Positions 14,050 through 19,488 of a stretch of DNA of 20,927 bases are shown here, one piece after another; within the stretch, counting starts at the first letter, position 1; the number at the start of each line of letters is the position of its first letter. The position numbers and the translations under genes are program-made. The DNA is from a virus. Location of the stretch: IMG/VR virus record IMGVR_UViG_3300042691_017568, positions 1-20,927 of that record. One strand, 5' to 3'. The notes under the pieces were generated by a model. The model did not search any database, was not told where the DNA came from, and saw nothing but the letters and a program-made list of their open reading frames with translations.

Positions 14050-15340
14050 CGTTGCCGATCTGAAGCCGTCGGACTGGTTTAAACGATTTGTTTACGTTGC
14101 CGAAGGCGATTACTTTTTTGACGTAATCGACCGGCAGGAATACACCCGCCACAGCTTCAACGCGATTATGCGAGGTCACGCATTAAACAGCGTGCATAAC
14201 AAGACCCGGCGCATCGAGGCGGGAACTTTTTTCGATGAGAACCGTCACGCGCTTGGGAGCCGTGCCGTACTGGGCTTGACCTATGCGGCAGGAGAGGGCG
14301 TCTTGGTCGCTCGGGGCGGCAAAGCGCAGGCTAATAAGTGGCAGGACGCAAGGCCGGAGGGCGTGCCTGGGGATGTCTCCATTTGGATACGCCATGTTGA
14401 GCGGATGATCCCGAACCCCCAAGAGCGGGCGCACGTGTTGGACGTATTGGCGTACAAGCGCCAACACCCGAACCGCAAGATTAACCACGCTATCCTGCAT
14501 AGCGGCCTGCCGGGTAGCGGTAAGGACTCGCTCTATGCGCCCTTCCTGTGGTCGATTGGCGGCCCGACCCTTGCTAACGTCGCCAGCAGCCGCGCTGAGG
14601 AAGTCGCCGGGGCGTGGGGTTACTCGCTCGAGTCTGAGGTCATTGTCCTCAACGAACTGCGGCAGGGTGCAACGTCGGACCGTCGGGCGCTAGAGAATGC
14701 GCTGAAGCCTGTGATCGCTGCGCCGCCCGAAATGCTCCTCGTCAACAAGAAGCAGCAGCACCCGTACTACGTCGCCAACCGGATTTTCGTACTGGCTTTC
14801 AGCAACGAACGCGCCGCTATTACGATTGCGCCCACGGATCGGCGTTGGTTTGTGGTTTGGTCGGACGCTGGCCCCATGCCTGCGCAGGACGCGGAGGCGC
14901 TTTGGGACTGGTACAACGACGGCGGTTTCGCTCACGTCGCCGCGTGGCTCGATGCCCGGGACGTGTCCAAATTTAACCCCGGTGCGCCGCCTATGATGAC
15001 TGAGGCCAAGTTGGCGATGGTTGACTTGGGCCTCTCCGGTGGCGAATCGGCGCTTGCTGATATGGCAAAGCATCGTGAGGGCATCTTTGCCCGTGGCATC
15101 GTGGCGAGTCCCTGGAGCCAAGTTGCCGCGCAGATATCCAAAGGCATGGCAAAGACCGTCTCTCGAGAAACGCTCTTTGCCGCCCTCGCTGCGGCAGGCT
15201 GGAAGGATATCGGTCGGGCGCACAGCGGCGAACATCAGACGCCGAAACACTTGTGGGTCTGCCCGGAGTTTGCCGAGCTGCCCCGCGCCCAGTTGCGAAA
15301 CATGGTTGAGGGGCCGCCCGGTCTCCACATTGTCAAGTAA
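14027..15340 (+). CDS. Replication helicase, DUF5906-type P-loop ATPase
   Basis: A 437-residue protein. The N-terminal 130 residues are a conserved-looking domain (FVYVAEGDYFFDVIDRQEY, HNKTRRIEAGTFF). A Walker A loop GLPGSGKDS lies at 160-168, Walker B VIVLNE at 205-210, a sensor asparagine at 260 (FVLAFSN) and a likely arginine finger at 272-273 (DRRWFVVW). This order matches the D5/DUF5906-like superfamily 3-type helicases of primase-helicase proteins, which unwind DNA at phage origins. No primase domain is fused to it. GAGGGG is five bases before the ATG. The stop (15338-15340) touches the stop of a convergent micropeptide gene. Confidence 0.75.
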   Translation: MESARDIDVADLKPSDWFKRFVYVAEGDYFFDVIDRQEYTRHSFNAIMRGHALNSVHNKTRRIEAGTFFDENRHALGSRAVLGLTYAAGEGVLVARGGKAQANKWQDARPEGVPGDVSIWIRHVERMIPNPQERAHVLDVLAYKRQHPNRKINHAILHSGLPGSGKDSLYAPFLWSIGGPTLANVASSRAEEVAGAWGYSLESEVIVLNELRQGATSDRRALENALKPVIAAPPEMLLVNKKQQHPYYVANRIFVLAFSNERAAITIAPTDRRWFVVWSDAGPMPAQDAEALWDWYNDGGFAHVAAWLDARDVSKFNPGAPPMMTEAKLAMVDLGLSGGESALADMAKHREGIFARGIVASPWSQVAAQISKGMAKTVSRETLFAALAAAGWKDIGRAHSGEHQTPKHLWVCPEFAELPRAQLRNMVEGPPGLHIVK

Positions 15341-15400
15341 TCAGTCGGTCAGGATTTCCACGATCACGGCGACGGCGATTGCCACGAGTAGCGCGGTCAC
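15341..15400 (-). CDS. 19-residue hydrophobic micropeptide
   Basis: GTG at 15400 opens a 19-codon frame encoding MTALLVAIAVAVIVEILTD, a nearly uninterrupted membrane helix with an acidic end. The GTG overlaps the TGA of the upstream gene (GTGA), the junction type used across this operon, and GGAG lies eight bases before it. The TGA (15341-15343) abuts the TAA of the convergent helicase gene with no base between. It is too short for most gene finders. If real, it is a membrane micropeptide at the end of the accessory operon. Confidence 0.5.
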   Translation of the reverse strand: MTALLVAIAVAVIVEILTD

Positions 15401-15639
15401 TTGAGCCGCTCCATGTACCACTTCTCCAACTTATGCTCACGCAGCGCAGAGGCCGCTACAGCCTGGAGCATGATGACCATGCGATGGTCGCTACTTGCCG
15501 CCAGAATGCCCCGCAGGGCTTTTTCGTAGCGTATACATCGCTCGTCGGGCGATTCCCAGTTGTGCGCCGCAGGGCCGTGCGGCACGTCTTCAACGCCCCA
15601 AAGGGCTTTGGCTTCTTCCTCTGACAAATTCCACCCCAT
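15397..15639 (-). CDS. Small unknown protein
   Basis: An 80-residue protein, MGWNLSEEEAKALWGVEDVP followed by helical segments (DERCIRYEKALRGILAASSD, MLQAVAASALREHKLEKWYM). The balanced charge and coding-like composition, a GGGGTG ribosome site upstream of the ATG, and the GTGA junction to the micropeptide support it as a gene. No family is recognised. It may overlap a 38-codon frame upstream. Confidence 0.6.
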   Translation of the reverse strand: MGWNLSEEEAKALWGVEDVPHGPAAHNWESPDERCIRYEKALRGILAASSDHRMVIMLQAVAASALREHKLEKWYMERLK

Positions 15640-15706
15640 ACGTCACCCCTACCAGTAGTTGCCACCCCTCGAACTCCGCACGTTCGGCGGCGGTACATGA
15701 CGCCAT
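15590..15706 (-). CDS. Possible 38-residue protein
   Basis: A frame from ATG 15706 to TGA 15590-15592 with a plausible protein-like core (AERAEFEGWQLLVGVTYG). It would fill the otherwise empty 120-base gap before the gene at 15639 but overlaps that gene by 50 bases and has no clear ribosome site. Real only if its conservation is shown; otherwise the gap 15640-15760 holds nothing else I can see. Confidence 0.3.
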   Translation of the reverse strand: MASCTAAERAEFEGWQLLVGVTYGVEFVRGRSQSPLGR

Positions 15707-15760
15707 GACAAGTCAGGCCAGCGCGGCGGCCATGGTTGCGTCAATCTACGCCAGAACCAT

Positions 15761-15964
15761 TTAAGAGTCCGCACGGGTCACCCGAACCTTATCCGCGATC
15801 CGCTGCGCCAAATCGAGGCCGAATACTGTACCCGACCGATACACCGCGTCGGTAAACTTTTCGAACGCGTCGATATCAAATATCACTTCTGTACCGTCTA
15901 CGTCGTCGGGTATTAGCAAGCCGCCGCATTCCTCTGCGAGTTTGTGCAGTTCTTCAAGTGTCAC
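15761..15964 (-). CDS. Small acidic protein
   Basis: A 67-residue protein (TLEELHKLAEECGGLLIPDD, then FDIDAFEKFTDAVYRSG) with an acidic, helical composition usual in small phage early proteins. The GTG start at 15964 has a perfect AGGAGG seven bases upstream, the strongest ribosome site in this operon. It overlaps the preceding gene by 11 bases. No known family. Confidence 0.7.
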   Translation of the reverse strand: MTLEELHKLAEECGGLLIPDDVDGTEVIFDIDAFEKFTDAVYRSGTVFGLDLAQRIADKVRVTRADS

Positions 15965-16142
15965 GATTCGCCCTCCTTTCTGCGTCGGTGTATGTCTGCA
16001 AATGTACGGTTAGCGATATGTGCGAAATGGTCGCATCGCCGAATTTGTACCGCACATAGTCGGACACGTCACGGTCTACGCCGTCCGCGATATCGTCAGC
16101 CAGTACCCGAAAAGGTACTTCGATTGCTTCGGTCTGTTTCAT
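15954..16142 (-). CDS. Small unknown protein
   Basis: A 62-residue protein (MKQTEAIEVPFRVLADDIAD, VSDYVRYKFGDATISHISLT), mixed alpha/beta by eye. Its ATG at 16142 overlaps the preceding stop (ATGA) and GGGGATG provides a ribosome site. It ends 11 bases inside the next gene, whose strong AGGAGG lies within this gene's 3' end. No function recognised. Confidence 0.65.
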   Translation of the reverse strand: MKQTEAIEVPFRVLADDIADGVDRDVSDYVRYKFGDATISHISLTVHLQTYTDAERRANRDT

Positions 16143-16384
16143 GTCATCCCCTTAATCATTCGGACACGCGAGAGCGCGTCCCGTTTAGCCGCGAATATTT
16201 CAAACTCTGAGCATAGCCCCGCGATGCGTTCAGCAAGCGCCACGGCACGGTCAACCTGTGCGTCGGTCGGGGCGGTCAACCCTAGCACCAATGCGTCGGT
16301 CAACAATTCCTGGGGGTCTTTAATCGGCGGTGGCGACCCTTTCAAGCCGCCCCGCCTATCCGTAGCTTTGCCTTTCTTCCTCAC
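16139..16384 (-). CDS. Small basic-then-helical protein
   Basis: An 81-residue protein with a basic start (RKKGKATDRRGGLKGSPPP) and a helical remainder (DAQVDRAVALAERIAGLCSE). The GTG at 16384 overlaps the stop of the exported-protein gene (GTGA) and is preferred to the in-frame TTG at 16399. The basic N-terminus may bind nucleic acid or another protein. It joins its downstream neighbour by ATGA. Function unknown. Confidence 0.65.
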   Translation of the reverse strand: MRKKGKATDRRGGLKGSPPPIKDPQELLTDALVLGLTAPTDAQVDRAVALAERIAGLCSEFEIFAAKRDALSRVRMIKGMT

Positions 16385-16737
16385 TTGACCGAATCCCAAG
16401 ACGGGGCGACGGATGCCGCCTCAATCTTGAAATTCTTTATCGGGAAGCGGCGAACGACACCCTCTGAAGGCCATAGCAACAGGATCGTCCCCGCTTCGTG
16501 CTTCCAGCAGCCCTCATTCGTCAGCCCGTTGCCCGTGTAATAGAACGCACGGCGCATCCCGGTGGTTGTCGCCTTACTCGTGCCAAGCGAGAAGTTGTCA
16601 ATCTTCTGGTCGCACGGTTCAGTCGTCAGCACAGTACGCCCTGCGCTATCGCCTTTCACGCCGCCCACGGCGAACACGTCGGCAAAGGCAGGGGACAAAG
16701 AAGCCGCCACACAAGCGGCAAGAATTGTCTTTTTCAT
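16381..16737 (-). CDS. Exported two-cysteine protein (copy B)
   Basis: A 118-residue protein. Residues 1-19 are a classical signal peptide (MKKTILAACVAASLSPAFA, with cleavage after AFA). The mature protein has cysteines at 42 and 77, an NEGCWKHEAGTILLLW segment and RRFPIKNFKI at the end, the same plan as the exported protein at 13404-13721. The ATG at 16737 is chosen because it starts the signal peptide; the frame extends upstream without coding character. GGAG is nine bases upstream. The first gene after an 86-base gap, it probably has its own promoter. Role in the periplasm unknown. Confidence 0.7.
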   Translation of the reverse strand: MKKTILAACVAASLSPAFADVFAVGGVKGDSAGRTVLTTEPCDQKIDNFSLGTSKATTTGMRRAFYYTGNGLTNEGCWKHEAGTILLLWPSEGVVRRFPIKNFKIEAASVAPSWDSVK

Positions 16738-16753
16738 CGGTTCATACTCCAAG

Positions 16754-16778
16754 GTTATACGATGCCCCATTTGGCATC
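16754..16778 (-). promoter_or_regulatory. Candidate internal promoter with operator-like dyad
   Basis: Upstream of the exported-protein gene the minus strand has TATAAC (5/6 to TATAAT, 16754-16759) directly preceded by GATGCCAAATGGGGCATC (16761-16778), a perfect 6-bp inverted repeat with a 6-base centre. No good -35 match is present at 17 bases, so an activator or a repressor at the dyad is plausible. A hairpin in RNA is the alternative. Confidence 0.4.
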
Positions 16779-16823
16779 CCGTAGCGCACCCCATGGGCGG
16801 ATGCGCTAGAGGCTGACAAAAGG

Positions 16824-17003
16824 TCAAGCGGCTGATCGTTCGTCAAGGTCGCAGTAGTCGGACACCCCAACGTCATACCCTTGTCGATATGCGTGGCGCG
16901 TTTCGTCGCTGTATGCGGCTTCAATGCCCTCTTCTACACCCGCGCCGATAACCCGCCCATCGTGATAACCACGGGCGAACCAATAGGCTTGTTCGTCATT
17001 CAT
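16824..17003 (-). CDS. Small unknown protein
   Basis: A 59-residue protein too short for many gene finders: MNDEQAYWFARGYHDGRVIG, then an acidic stretch, then YRQGYDVGVSDYCDLDERSA. The repeated FARGYHDG / YRQGYDVG pattern is typical of small phage proteins with a duplicated aromatic-glycine motif. Its ATG (17003) overlaps the preceding TGA (ATGA), matching the operon's junction style, so I am confident it is translated. Another frame over the same bases (16742-16924) is less protein-like. Confidence 0.7.
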   Translation of the reverse strand: MNDEQAYWFARGYHDGRVIGAGVEEGIEAAYSDETRHAYRQGYDVGVSDYCDLDERSAA

Positions 17004-17227
17004 GTGTCAGCCCTCCCAACGTGCGGAGCGATGCGGAACGAATCAGCGGTCGGGGCTTCGAGGAGGTCGCCGCAGTTAAAAGCCTGCGCGCAGTCGCGCA
17101 AGTGTTCGACGATCTCAAGCGCGGCTTCGTCCGGTGTGTCGAATAGCAGCGGATCGCCGTCCTGCTGCCAGACGTTCTCCCAATGGTTCCCGATAAGGGT
17201 TAGCACTTCCCATTTTTGTGCGCTCAT
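17000..17227 (-). CDS. Small unknown protein
   Basis: A 75-residue acidic protein (SAQKWEVLTLIGNHWENVWQ, DTPDEAALEIVEHLRDCAQA), with a beta-hairpin-like start followed by a helix. It is joined to both neighbours by ATGA overlaps. Common among phages as a short hypothetical; no function can be assigned. Confidence 0.7.
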   Translation of the reverse strand: MSAQKWEVLTLIGNHWENVWQQDGDPLLFDTPDEAALEIVEHLRDCAQAFNCGDLLEAPTADSFRIAPHVGRADT

Positions 17228-17505
17228 GTGTTTTCCCCTGTGGCTTTGGCGATGGCAGCCCGAACGATTGCAAGCGGCGATGTCGGGTCGATGTTAGAGG
17301 TCTGGTCATGTGACCAAATGCGGTCGACCATTTGCAGCGCAGCCAGTAGGTCAGGCGCGGCGGCGATTAATTGAGCGTCAATCGCCGTCAAGTCGTGGTC
17401 GCAATCCATCATCGCAACGCGACCCAATGGCGAAATGATGTCCAAATTTCCAGATTCGGCGTTGCCGTCAGTAGTCCAAGGGCCGGGGGTGTGTTGTGTG
17501 TTCAT
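17224..17505 (-). CDS. Small conserved phage protein (HTPGPW...LIAAAPDLLAAL type)
   Basis: A 93-residue protein that opens with MNTQHTPGPWTTDGNAESGN and contains DAQLIAAAPDLLAALQMVD and AIVRAAIAKATGE. This HTPGPW ... ARLIAAAPDLLAAL layout recurs in very many phages and prophages, always without known function. ATGA overlaps on both sides place it in the operon. It is one of the few genes of the operon I recognise as a widespread phage type. Confidence 0.8.
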   Translation of the reverse strand: MNTQHTPGPWTTDGNAESGNLDIISPLGRVAMMDCDHDLTAIDAQLIAAAPDLLAALQMVDRIWSHDQTSNIDPTSPLAIVRAAIAKATGENT

Positions 17506-17885
17506 TTGTCCTCCACCAAGTGACCGAACCCAACTTGGCGTTCGATGTTGCGGAATGCCTCGCGCAACGCCGGGAGGTCACGCAGAACGCCCGAGCTGGT
17601 GCTTTCCTCATCGTCGAGTGCGCAGATGATCGTTGCGTCGTCGCGATAGCCTTCGCTGTAATCAATGACGGCGCTCCAGTAATAGTCATTCCCGAAGCAG
17701 CCCCCCGCGTAGGTTCCGGGCCAACCCAACTTTCGCAGCAGCGTGACGGCGGCGGCGGCGTGGTTGCCGTATGCGCTCAAGGCATAGTTGTACGGCACGT
17801 AGATACGCCCAGCCTCACATTGGGCGCTGATGCGTGAGCCTCGAGTGTTGGTCGGGCCGTGATACTTGGTTCTAATCGTTTGCAT
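17502..17885 (-). CDS. Conserved phage protein (TKYxGPTNxRGSR type) with C-terminal extension
   Basis: A 127-residue protein. The N-terminal half (TIRTKYHGPTNTRGSRISAQ, then VPYNYALSAYGNHAAAAVTL) matches a small protein type common in phages; the C-terminal half (about 60-127, GNDYYWSAVIDYSEGY, LRDLPALREAFRNIERQVG) seems an added segment. AAGGA is upstream of the ATG, with 18 bases to the previous stop. It overlaps the next gene (ATGA). Function unknown. Confidence 0.75.
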   Translation of the reverse strand: MQTIRTKYHGPTNTRGSRISAQCEAGRIYVPYNYALSAYGNHAAAAVTLLRKLGWPGTYAGGCFGNDYYWSAVIDYSEGYRDDATIICALDDEESTSSGVLRDLPALREAFRNIERQVGFGHLVEDK

Positions 17886-17903
17886 AACATGGTTCCTTTT
17901 TGG

Positions 17904-18044
17904 TTAGTCGTTGAACAGGTAAAAAGTAATTGCAAGAGCGGTAGATGTCGCGCCCATCGAATAGAGCGTCCACGTTGCGGACGGGACAACCCAAGGGGAG
18001 GCGATAAGTAGCAGGACGGCGAACCCGCCGAAGATGTGGGACAT
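17904..18044 (-). CDS. Small membrane protein
   Basis: A 46-residue protein with two hydrophobic stretches: SHIFGGFAVLLLIASPWVVP and STALAITFYLFND, separated by a short polar loop, so two membrane helices. It starts two bases after the previous stop. A longer reading from 18128 would add a proline-rich, non-membrane extension and is rejected. It may act on the host inner membrane, for example as an anti-superinfection or lysis-timing protein; this is inference. Confidence 0.6.
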   Translation of the reverse strand: MSHIFGGFAVLLLIASPWVVPSATWTLYSMGATSTALAITFYLFND

Positions 18045-18046
18045 TC

Positions 18047-18208
18047 TCACGGCAGCACCTCGAGACGGCAGGGCGTGTTGTTGAGGGTGAGGGCGCGCAG
18101 ATATTGGGCAGCGTGGTAGTCCGTCCAAAAGTGCGACACGTTGTCACCATTGCAGCCCCAAATCACAAGGAAGCGGGGACGGTTGGCGTAGTCGATTGTT
18201 TTGGTCAT
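18047..18208 (-). CDS. Small unknown protein
   Basis: A 53-residue protein (TKTIDYANRPRFLVIWGCNG, WTDYHAAQYLRALTLNNTPC), probably a small alpha/beta protein. The ATG at 18208 lies two bases after the previous stop; the 18 bases leading into it match 15 of 18 bases before the next gene's ATG (18044), so the two genes share a start context. No family recognised. Confidence 0.6.
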   Translation of the reverse strand: MTKTIDYANRPRFLVIWGCNGDNVSHFWTDYHAAQYLRALTLNNTPCRLEVLP

Positions 18209-18210
18209 TC

Positions 18211-18453
18211 TCACGATTGCACCCCCGAACGGTGAGCGGCAAAGCGAGCGAGCAGGGCGTCCCGATAGGCTTCCCATCGGGCGTCAAGGTCGCAGTAAAG
18301 GTCCGAGGCTTCCTCGAGCGGGAGTTGCCCCTCGAGGCGGCGATAGCCCACCCCGAGCGCGTCGTCTAGGTCGTCGATAGTCGGGGCGCGGCTAAGCGCG
18401 ACCAGATAGGGCATCGCTTCAAGGGTTAGCAATTCAATATGAAGGTCTAACAT
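18211..18453 (-). CDS. Small acidic helical protein
   Basis: An 80-residue acidic protein (MLDLHIELLTLEAMPYLVAL, LEGQLPLEEASDLYCDLDAR), almost all helix. The ATG at 18453 has AGGAG eight bases upstream; the same frame is open further upstream with arginine/serine-rich, non-coding character, so this start is preferred. Acidic early phage proteins often mimic DNA or bind host enzymes, but no motif proves that here. Confidence 0.65.
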   Translation of the reverse strand: MLDLHIELLTLEAMPYLVALSRAPTIDDLDDALGVGYRRLEGQLPLEEASDLYCDLDARWEAYRDALLARFAAHRSGVQS

Positions 18454-18493
18454 GACATTGGCTCCTATAATGATTTTTGGCCGATCCGAACGC

Positions 18494-18706
18494 TTAGCGC
18501 AGACGCCCGGTGTAAACGGCAATCGCGTACACATTCGGGAAAGGCTGCGACAGTCGCGGGTCAGCGTTGGCAGCGATGACGTAAGCCTTCGCCTCCGCAG
18601 CCGTCGCAAACAACTGCGAGTAGATACGCCCCAAAAATGCGTAAGGCTTGCGGGTTGTCTCATCGAGTAAGGCTTCGCGGAACTCAACTACATACTTGCG
18701 TGACAT
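18494..18706 (-). CDS. Small unknown protein, first gene of the leftward operon
   Basis: A 70-residue protein (MSRKYVVEFREALLDETTRK, then FATAAEAKAYVIAANADPRL). The ATG at 18706 has GGAG eight bases upstream and follows the candidate promoter at 18742-18771. A longer reading from 18742 lacks a start signal. It is the promoter-proximal gene of the leftward operon and therefore probably its most abundant product. Function unknown. Confidence 0.65.
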   Translation of the reverse strand: MSRKYVVEFREALLDETTRKPYAFLGRIYSQLFATAAEAKAYVIAANADPRLSQPFPNVYAIAVYTGRLR

Positions 18707-18741
18707 GACGTTAACTCCGTGTTGTGTTGTTCGACAGGTCA

Positions 18742-18771
18742 AGCATAAAACAATGTTTTAAAGTATCGCAA
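18742..18771 (-). promoter_or_regulatory. Candidate promoter of the accessory operon with perfect dyad
   Basis: On the minus strand TTGCGA (18766-18771) and TATGCT (18742-18747) are 18 bases apart, each 4/6 to consensus. Between them sits TAAAACAATGTTTTA (18746-18760), a perfect 7-bp inverted repeat around one base, well placed for a repressor. The promoter match is modest; the dyad is seen directly. Confidence 0.4.
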
Positions 18772-18830
18772 ACAAAACGTAGCGCGTGACCATCTAGCGG
18801 ATACCGTAAAAACAGGGGGTTATGTAAGGT

Positions 18831-18916
18831 GATGGTAAAAAAAAGAGAAAAAGTGAAAGTGTAAAAAAGTGGGAATTACAGATTGCACTTTGAAAAAAGA
18901 CCAAATTTTTACCATC
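18831..18916. repeat. Long-range 11-bp inverted repeat
   Basis: GATGGTAAAAA (18831-18841) and TTTTTACCATC (18906-18916) are exact reverse complements separated by 64 bases of purine-rich, A-tract sequence. It could form a large stem-loop or be a pair of protein sites in opposite orientation. Confidence 0.5.
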
Positions 18917-18971
18917 GAGCATCCTGTCCACGCTGTGGTTATGCGTTGGCACACTTGTTGCCAGGCTTTCC

Positions 18972-19112
18972 GTTGCGTCTACGCAACAACTATGTTGCAT
19001 CTACGCAACTTGCAGGCTTGACCACCTATCGGTCACGCATTGGCATGGATCGTGCTACCACTCACGCTTGCTTGTTGCTTACGCGCAACACAATCTGTTG
19101 CGTATACGCTAC
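18972..19112. repeat. Four copies of a 16-bp dyad (iteron-like)
   Basis: Copies: GTTGCGTCTACGCAAC (18972-18987, perfect 7-bp arms), GTTGCATCTACGCAAC (18994-19009, one mismatch), GTTGCTTACGCGCAAC (19074-19089, five-base outer arms kept) and GTTGCGTATACGCTAC (19097-19112, one mismatch). They form two pairs, with start-to-start distances of 22 and 23 bases, about two helical turns, and 80 bases between the pairs. This is the layout of sites for a dimeric protein, such as an origin initiator, a partition or packaging protein, or a repressor. Confidence 0.75.
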
Positions 19113-19161
19113 GTCCGCTAGGTGGACAGACAACCTAAACGAGAATTGTTTGCGTTGAGCA

Positions 19162-19184
19162 GGGAGGGGGAGGGGGTGGGGGGG
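19162..19184 (+). other. G-quadruplex-forming motif
   Basis: Four runs of G (3, 5, 5 and 7 bases) are separated by single bases A, A and T, the ideal pattern for a stable parallel G-quadruplex on the plus strand. It begins 50 bases after the last 16-bp dyad. No open reading frame gives a reason for it. Confidence 0.6.
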
Positions 19185-19265
19185 TACAGGGCCAGGGGAT
19201 TTGCCTTTACTGTTACGGTAGGACTCGTGAACAATTTTTTTTTATTTATCCCTACCAAACTTTCC

Positions 19266-19294
19266 TTGTCACTTCACATTGTGTTGTGTATCTT
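19266..19294 (+). promoter_or_regulatory. Candidate promoter for the terminase genes
   Basis: TTGTCA (19266-19271, 5/6) and TATCTT (19289-19294, 4/6) are separated by 17 bases. A T-rich tract (about 19232-19247) lies just upstream and could serve as an UP element. The predicted start is near 19301, about 190 bases before the small terminase gene. The boxes closely resemble those of the leftward early promoter (TTGTCA-17-TATCGT). Confidence 0.45.
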
Positions 19295-19488
19295 CGGCGC
19301 TACAGCGTCTGGCGTGATGCGCACGCAGCGACCGAGAGGAAACTGAAGGTGTGGTGGGTTAGTCCATACCGGACATCTAAGGCAACAGGTGCAAGCGTTA
19401 ACCCCTTGCGCTTTGCACTCCGCCTCGGCACACAGTCCCGACGGACGTTCGGGATCGCGGCCTCCCGGCAGGATGAGCCTGCACGCTT

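Larger units (their letters stand above)
18707..19488. other. Structured intergenic region, no convincing gene
   Basis: About 780 bases lie between the leftward accessory operon and the terminase genes. Frames in it are open up to 91 codons but start at TTG, lack ribosome sites and run through the repeats, so I call none. It holds a purine-rich A-tract (18837-18880), an 11-bp inverted repeat, four 16-bp dyads, a G-quadruplex motif, a nine-T run (about 19232-19240) and promoters facing outward on both sides. An origin of replication or a packaging site (pac/cos) are the likeliest uses. Confidence 0.6.

Noticed and set aside
14690-15328. 212-codon minus-strand frame
   Set aside because: It lies opposite the helicase gene, which has clear Walker motifs; the product is arginine/proline-rich shadow sequence.
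17777-18150. Minus-strand frames in other registers across 17777-18150
   Set aside because: They are Cys/Arg/Pro-rich and conflict with the small membrane-protein gene and its neighbours, whose starts fit the operon's coupling pattern.
18972-19112. CRISPR array
   Set aside because: Only four short palindromic copies with two different gaps (6-7 and 64 bases); no constant repeat-spacer length and no cas genes.
18883-19158. 91-codon plus-strand frame with a CPRCGY zinc-finger-like string
   Set aside because: It starts at TTG without a ribosome site, runs through the dyad repeats, and has no second cysteine pair at a fitting distance; the repeats explain the sequence better.
19232-19245. T-run as the tail of a rightward terminator
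   Set aside because: No GC-rich hairpin precedes it; an UP-element role for the promoter at 19266 fits better.
19430-19480. tRNA or terminator in the GC-rich hairpins before terS (TCCCGA...TCGGGA and GCAGG...CCTGC)
   Set aside because: The stems are short, no cloverleaf can be drawn, and no U-run follows.
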